64,000 nt of DNA, from the NCBI RefSeq assembly GCF_003966895.1, contig NZ_AP018449.1, forward strand, positions 875,424-939,423. Reading direction: 5' to 3'. This document shows positions 62,948-64,000 of this stretch, in pieces. The DNA is from Methylomusa anaerophila (lineage in GTDB: Bacteria > Bacillota > Negativicutes > Sporomusales > Sporomusaceae). Each line of letters begins with the position of its first letter. Positions within the stretch are counted from its first letter, which is position 1. A program made the translations under genes and the position numbers. Under the pieces are notes generated by a model. The model saw nothing but the letters and a program-made list of their open reading frames with translations, was not told where the DNA came from and did not search any database.

Positions 62948-63255
62948 TAGCTGTACTGTTTTGCAGATAAGATACGTTCTACGATAACAGTATCCTCATC
63001 CTCATTAATCAAATATAACACTAAGTATTCTTCTACCGGCAACACCCGATAGTTTTTCTTAGCAAGTTTTGGATCTCGGGTTATGGGTCCCATGAAGGGA
63101 AATTCATCTAATAACTGAATTGTGTCCAGAATTTTGTCAGCTTGCAATTGAGCTACCTGGGGTCGATCTTGCGCTATATAATCCACAATGGATTCTAATT
63201 GGCGTAAAGCCCCTTTCCTGATAAGTAATTTATACCGGACCATGCAAACGCTCAT
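62938..63255 (-). CDS. ParE/RelE-superfamily toxin
   Basis: The 105-residue protein (or 101 from ATG 63243) contains RKGALRQLESIVDYIAQDRP, FPFMGPITRDPKL, YRVLPVEEYLVLYLI and VIVERILSAKQ, the ParE/RelE fold. It would act on gyrase (ParE) or on ribosome-bound mRNA (RelE); the sequence does not decide. It overlaps the antitoxin gene by 26 or 14 nt, so translation is coupled. Confidence 0.88.
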   Translation of the reverse strand: MSVCMVRYKLLIRKGALRQLESIVDYIAQDRPQVAQLQADKILDTIQLLDEFPFMGPITRDPKLAKKNYRVLPVEEYLVLYLINEDEDTVIVERILSAKQYSYYL

Positions 63256-63496
63256 GAAGCTTTTCTTTAATGATCAACCGGGCTTCTGAAAATGGTACAA
63301 CGGATTCTTTCTCTGCTTCTTCTAAGTCACGATATAGTTCGGCCATAACTTGCTCTTTAAGATAATGCTTTAAAGCATTGGCAACAATATCCGTTTTGGT
63401 GATTTTGGTTTGGCGGCAGCAAGTATCAAGCTGTTCATATAGTTCTGGTGCTAGACGAACATTGAAATTTACCATAGGCTTAATTTTTTTAGGCAT
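63230..63496 (-). CDS. Ribbon-helix-helix antitoxin
   Basis: The 88-residue protein has an N-terminal ribbon-helix-helix (KPMVNFNVRLAPELYEQLDT, KITKTDIVANALKHYLKE) followed by an acidic toxin-binding tail (LYRDLEEAEKESVVPFSEA). It should neutralise the toxin and repress their shared promoter. AAAAGGAG precedes ATG 63496. Confidence 0.87.
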   Translation of the reverse strand: MPKKIKPMVNFNVRLAPELYEQLDTCCRQTKITKTDIVANALKHYLKEQVMAELYRDLEEAEKESVVPFSEARLIIKEKLHERLHGPV

Positions 63497-63531
63497 TTTA
63501 AAAACTCCTTTTAGACTAAAAATATACTTTA

Positions 63532-63559
63532 ATTATAATACATGCATACATACATTCAA
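63532..63559 (-). promoter_or_regulatory. Toxin-antitoxin promoter with operator-like repeats
   Basis: Minus strand TTGAAT (63554-63559), 16-nt spacer, TATAAT (63532-63537). The spacer is GTATGTATGCATGTAT, with direct repeats and an ATGCAT palindrome that could bind the antitoxin. The stretch 63560-63817 shows nothing recognised. Confidence 0.65.
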
Positions 63560-63817
63560 ATAGAAAATTCATTAACCCAATGCTTTTTAACCCTCCAACA
63601 AAATAGGCAACCGCATACATAAATTGATAGAAGCAGGTTTTCCGTATCCTGGCATTACTGGCGGACCCACTCATATACAGCCATAACTCCACCTTTTACT
63701 GCCTTCTTCTAACAAGTCAATAAGTCAGTCTGACCCCAACAGGACCCCACTGCAGCTTTTTATATGCTACGATTCTCCCATTAGGCCAAACAGTGCAGGA
63801 AAGGACAATGAATGATT

Positions 63818-64000
63818 CTATAAATTAACTCCAATTTTTATAATATCTTCTACCAATTCTATCGTCTGTCCTCCGGAAGGCTGATATTCAAAAAGCCCCA
63901 GACCAACAACCTTAAATTCTTTGTCGAGTTTCTTTAATAACTCCTTAAAAGTATTAACCTTCAACCCTGCAGGCGCTGGAACCGGAACATGCGGAAATTC
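63818..64000 (-). CDS. Arginase/agmatinase-family protein, 5' part outside window
   Basis: The last 60 residues are visible: HVPVPAPAGLKVNTFKELL, KEFKVVGLGLFEYQPSGGQT, then IELVEDIIKIGVNL and a TAG stop. This matches the C-terminus of the ureohydrolase family (arginase, agmatinase, formiminoglutamase). The metal ligands are beyond the window, so the substrate cannot be named. An agmatinase would make putrescine for the polyamine operon, but this is only a possibility. Confidence 0.7.
   Translation of the reverse strand, partial: EFPHVPVPAPAGLKVNTFKELLKKLDKEFKVVGLGLFEYQPSGGQTIELVEDIIKIGVNL

Overview
The window reads as chromosome of an anaerobic, endospore-forming Firmicute, most likely a Negativicute of the Sporomusaceae type (Sporomusa/Pelosinus-like). 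This is inferred from gene content and not from a marker gene: BclA-like collagen proteins, NAD-linked multisubunit [FeFe] hydrogenases, a nickel CO dehydrogenase with a CooT-type nickel protein, carboxynorspermidine polyamine genes, c-di-GMP riboswitches and many oxygen-sensitive Fe-S proteins. No rRNA, tRNA or CRISPR array was seen.

Region 1 (1-12.8 kb) is a surface-glycoprotein locus. Two collagen-like proteins built from a 27-nt/9-residue repeat (GPTGPTGDI) are followed by four glycosyltransferase genes, two of them multi-module fusions, and by an O-fucosyltransferase-like gene. A gamma-glutamylcyclotransferase-like gene lies inside on the other strand. Region 2 (12.9-25.9 kb) holds an M24 peptidase, a PAS histidine kinase behind a c-di-GMP riboswitch and terminator, a complete IS200/IS605 element (tnpA, tnpB), a beta-lactamase-like hydrolase with a peptide-binding lipoprotein, an S66 and an M20 peptidase, a CooT/DUF3842 pair, a TRIC-type channel and a Nudix hydrolase. 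Region 3 (26-32 kb) holds two gene remnants, a chemoreceptor behind a second c-di-GMP riboswitch, and the carboxynorspermidine synthase/decarboxylase pair.

Region 4 (32-49 kb) is the redox core. An Rrf2 regulator and cooS share an inverted-repeat operator. A MarR regulator and a QueG-like Fe-S protein share a GTGTATATACAC palindrome. A NapH-NapG-like fused polyferredoxin sits behind a DUF362 lipoprotein. Then come two copies of an NAD-linked [FeFe] hydrogenase, hydC-hydB-hydA and hydB-hydA without hydC, separated by large palindromes and preceded by two paralogous GAF-LuxR regulators. The duplicated hydrogenase and duplicated regulators suggest that the block grew by duplication and that the copies may serve different conditions.

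Region 5 (49-64 kb) is mixed: a GIY-YIG/ferritin-like read-through, a cyclophilin lipoprotein, an orphan coiled-coil protein, an XRE regulator fused to a desulfoferrodoxin-like domain and flanked by a pair of about 104-bp MITE-like repeats, exonuclease III, a second chemoreceptor with a divergent GEMM-like leader, an Lsa-type ABC-F protein behind a textbook-looking ribosome-controlled attenuator, a DUF2520 dehydrogenase, a DHA2 drug exporter, a broken azlC, an IS3 remnant, a ParE/RHH toxin-antitoxin pair and the 3' end of an arginase-family gene.

Most promising: the collagen/multi-glycosyltransferase locus, the ABC-F attenuator, the paired hydrogenases lacking the HydB C-terminal ferredoxin module, the XRE-desulfoferrodoxin regulator, and the three GEMM-type leaders.
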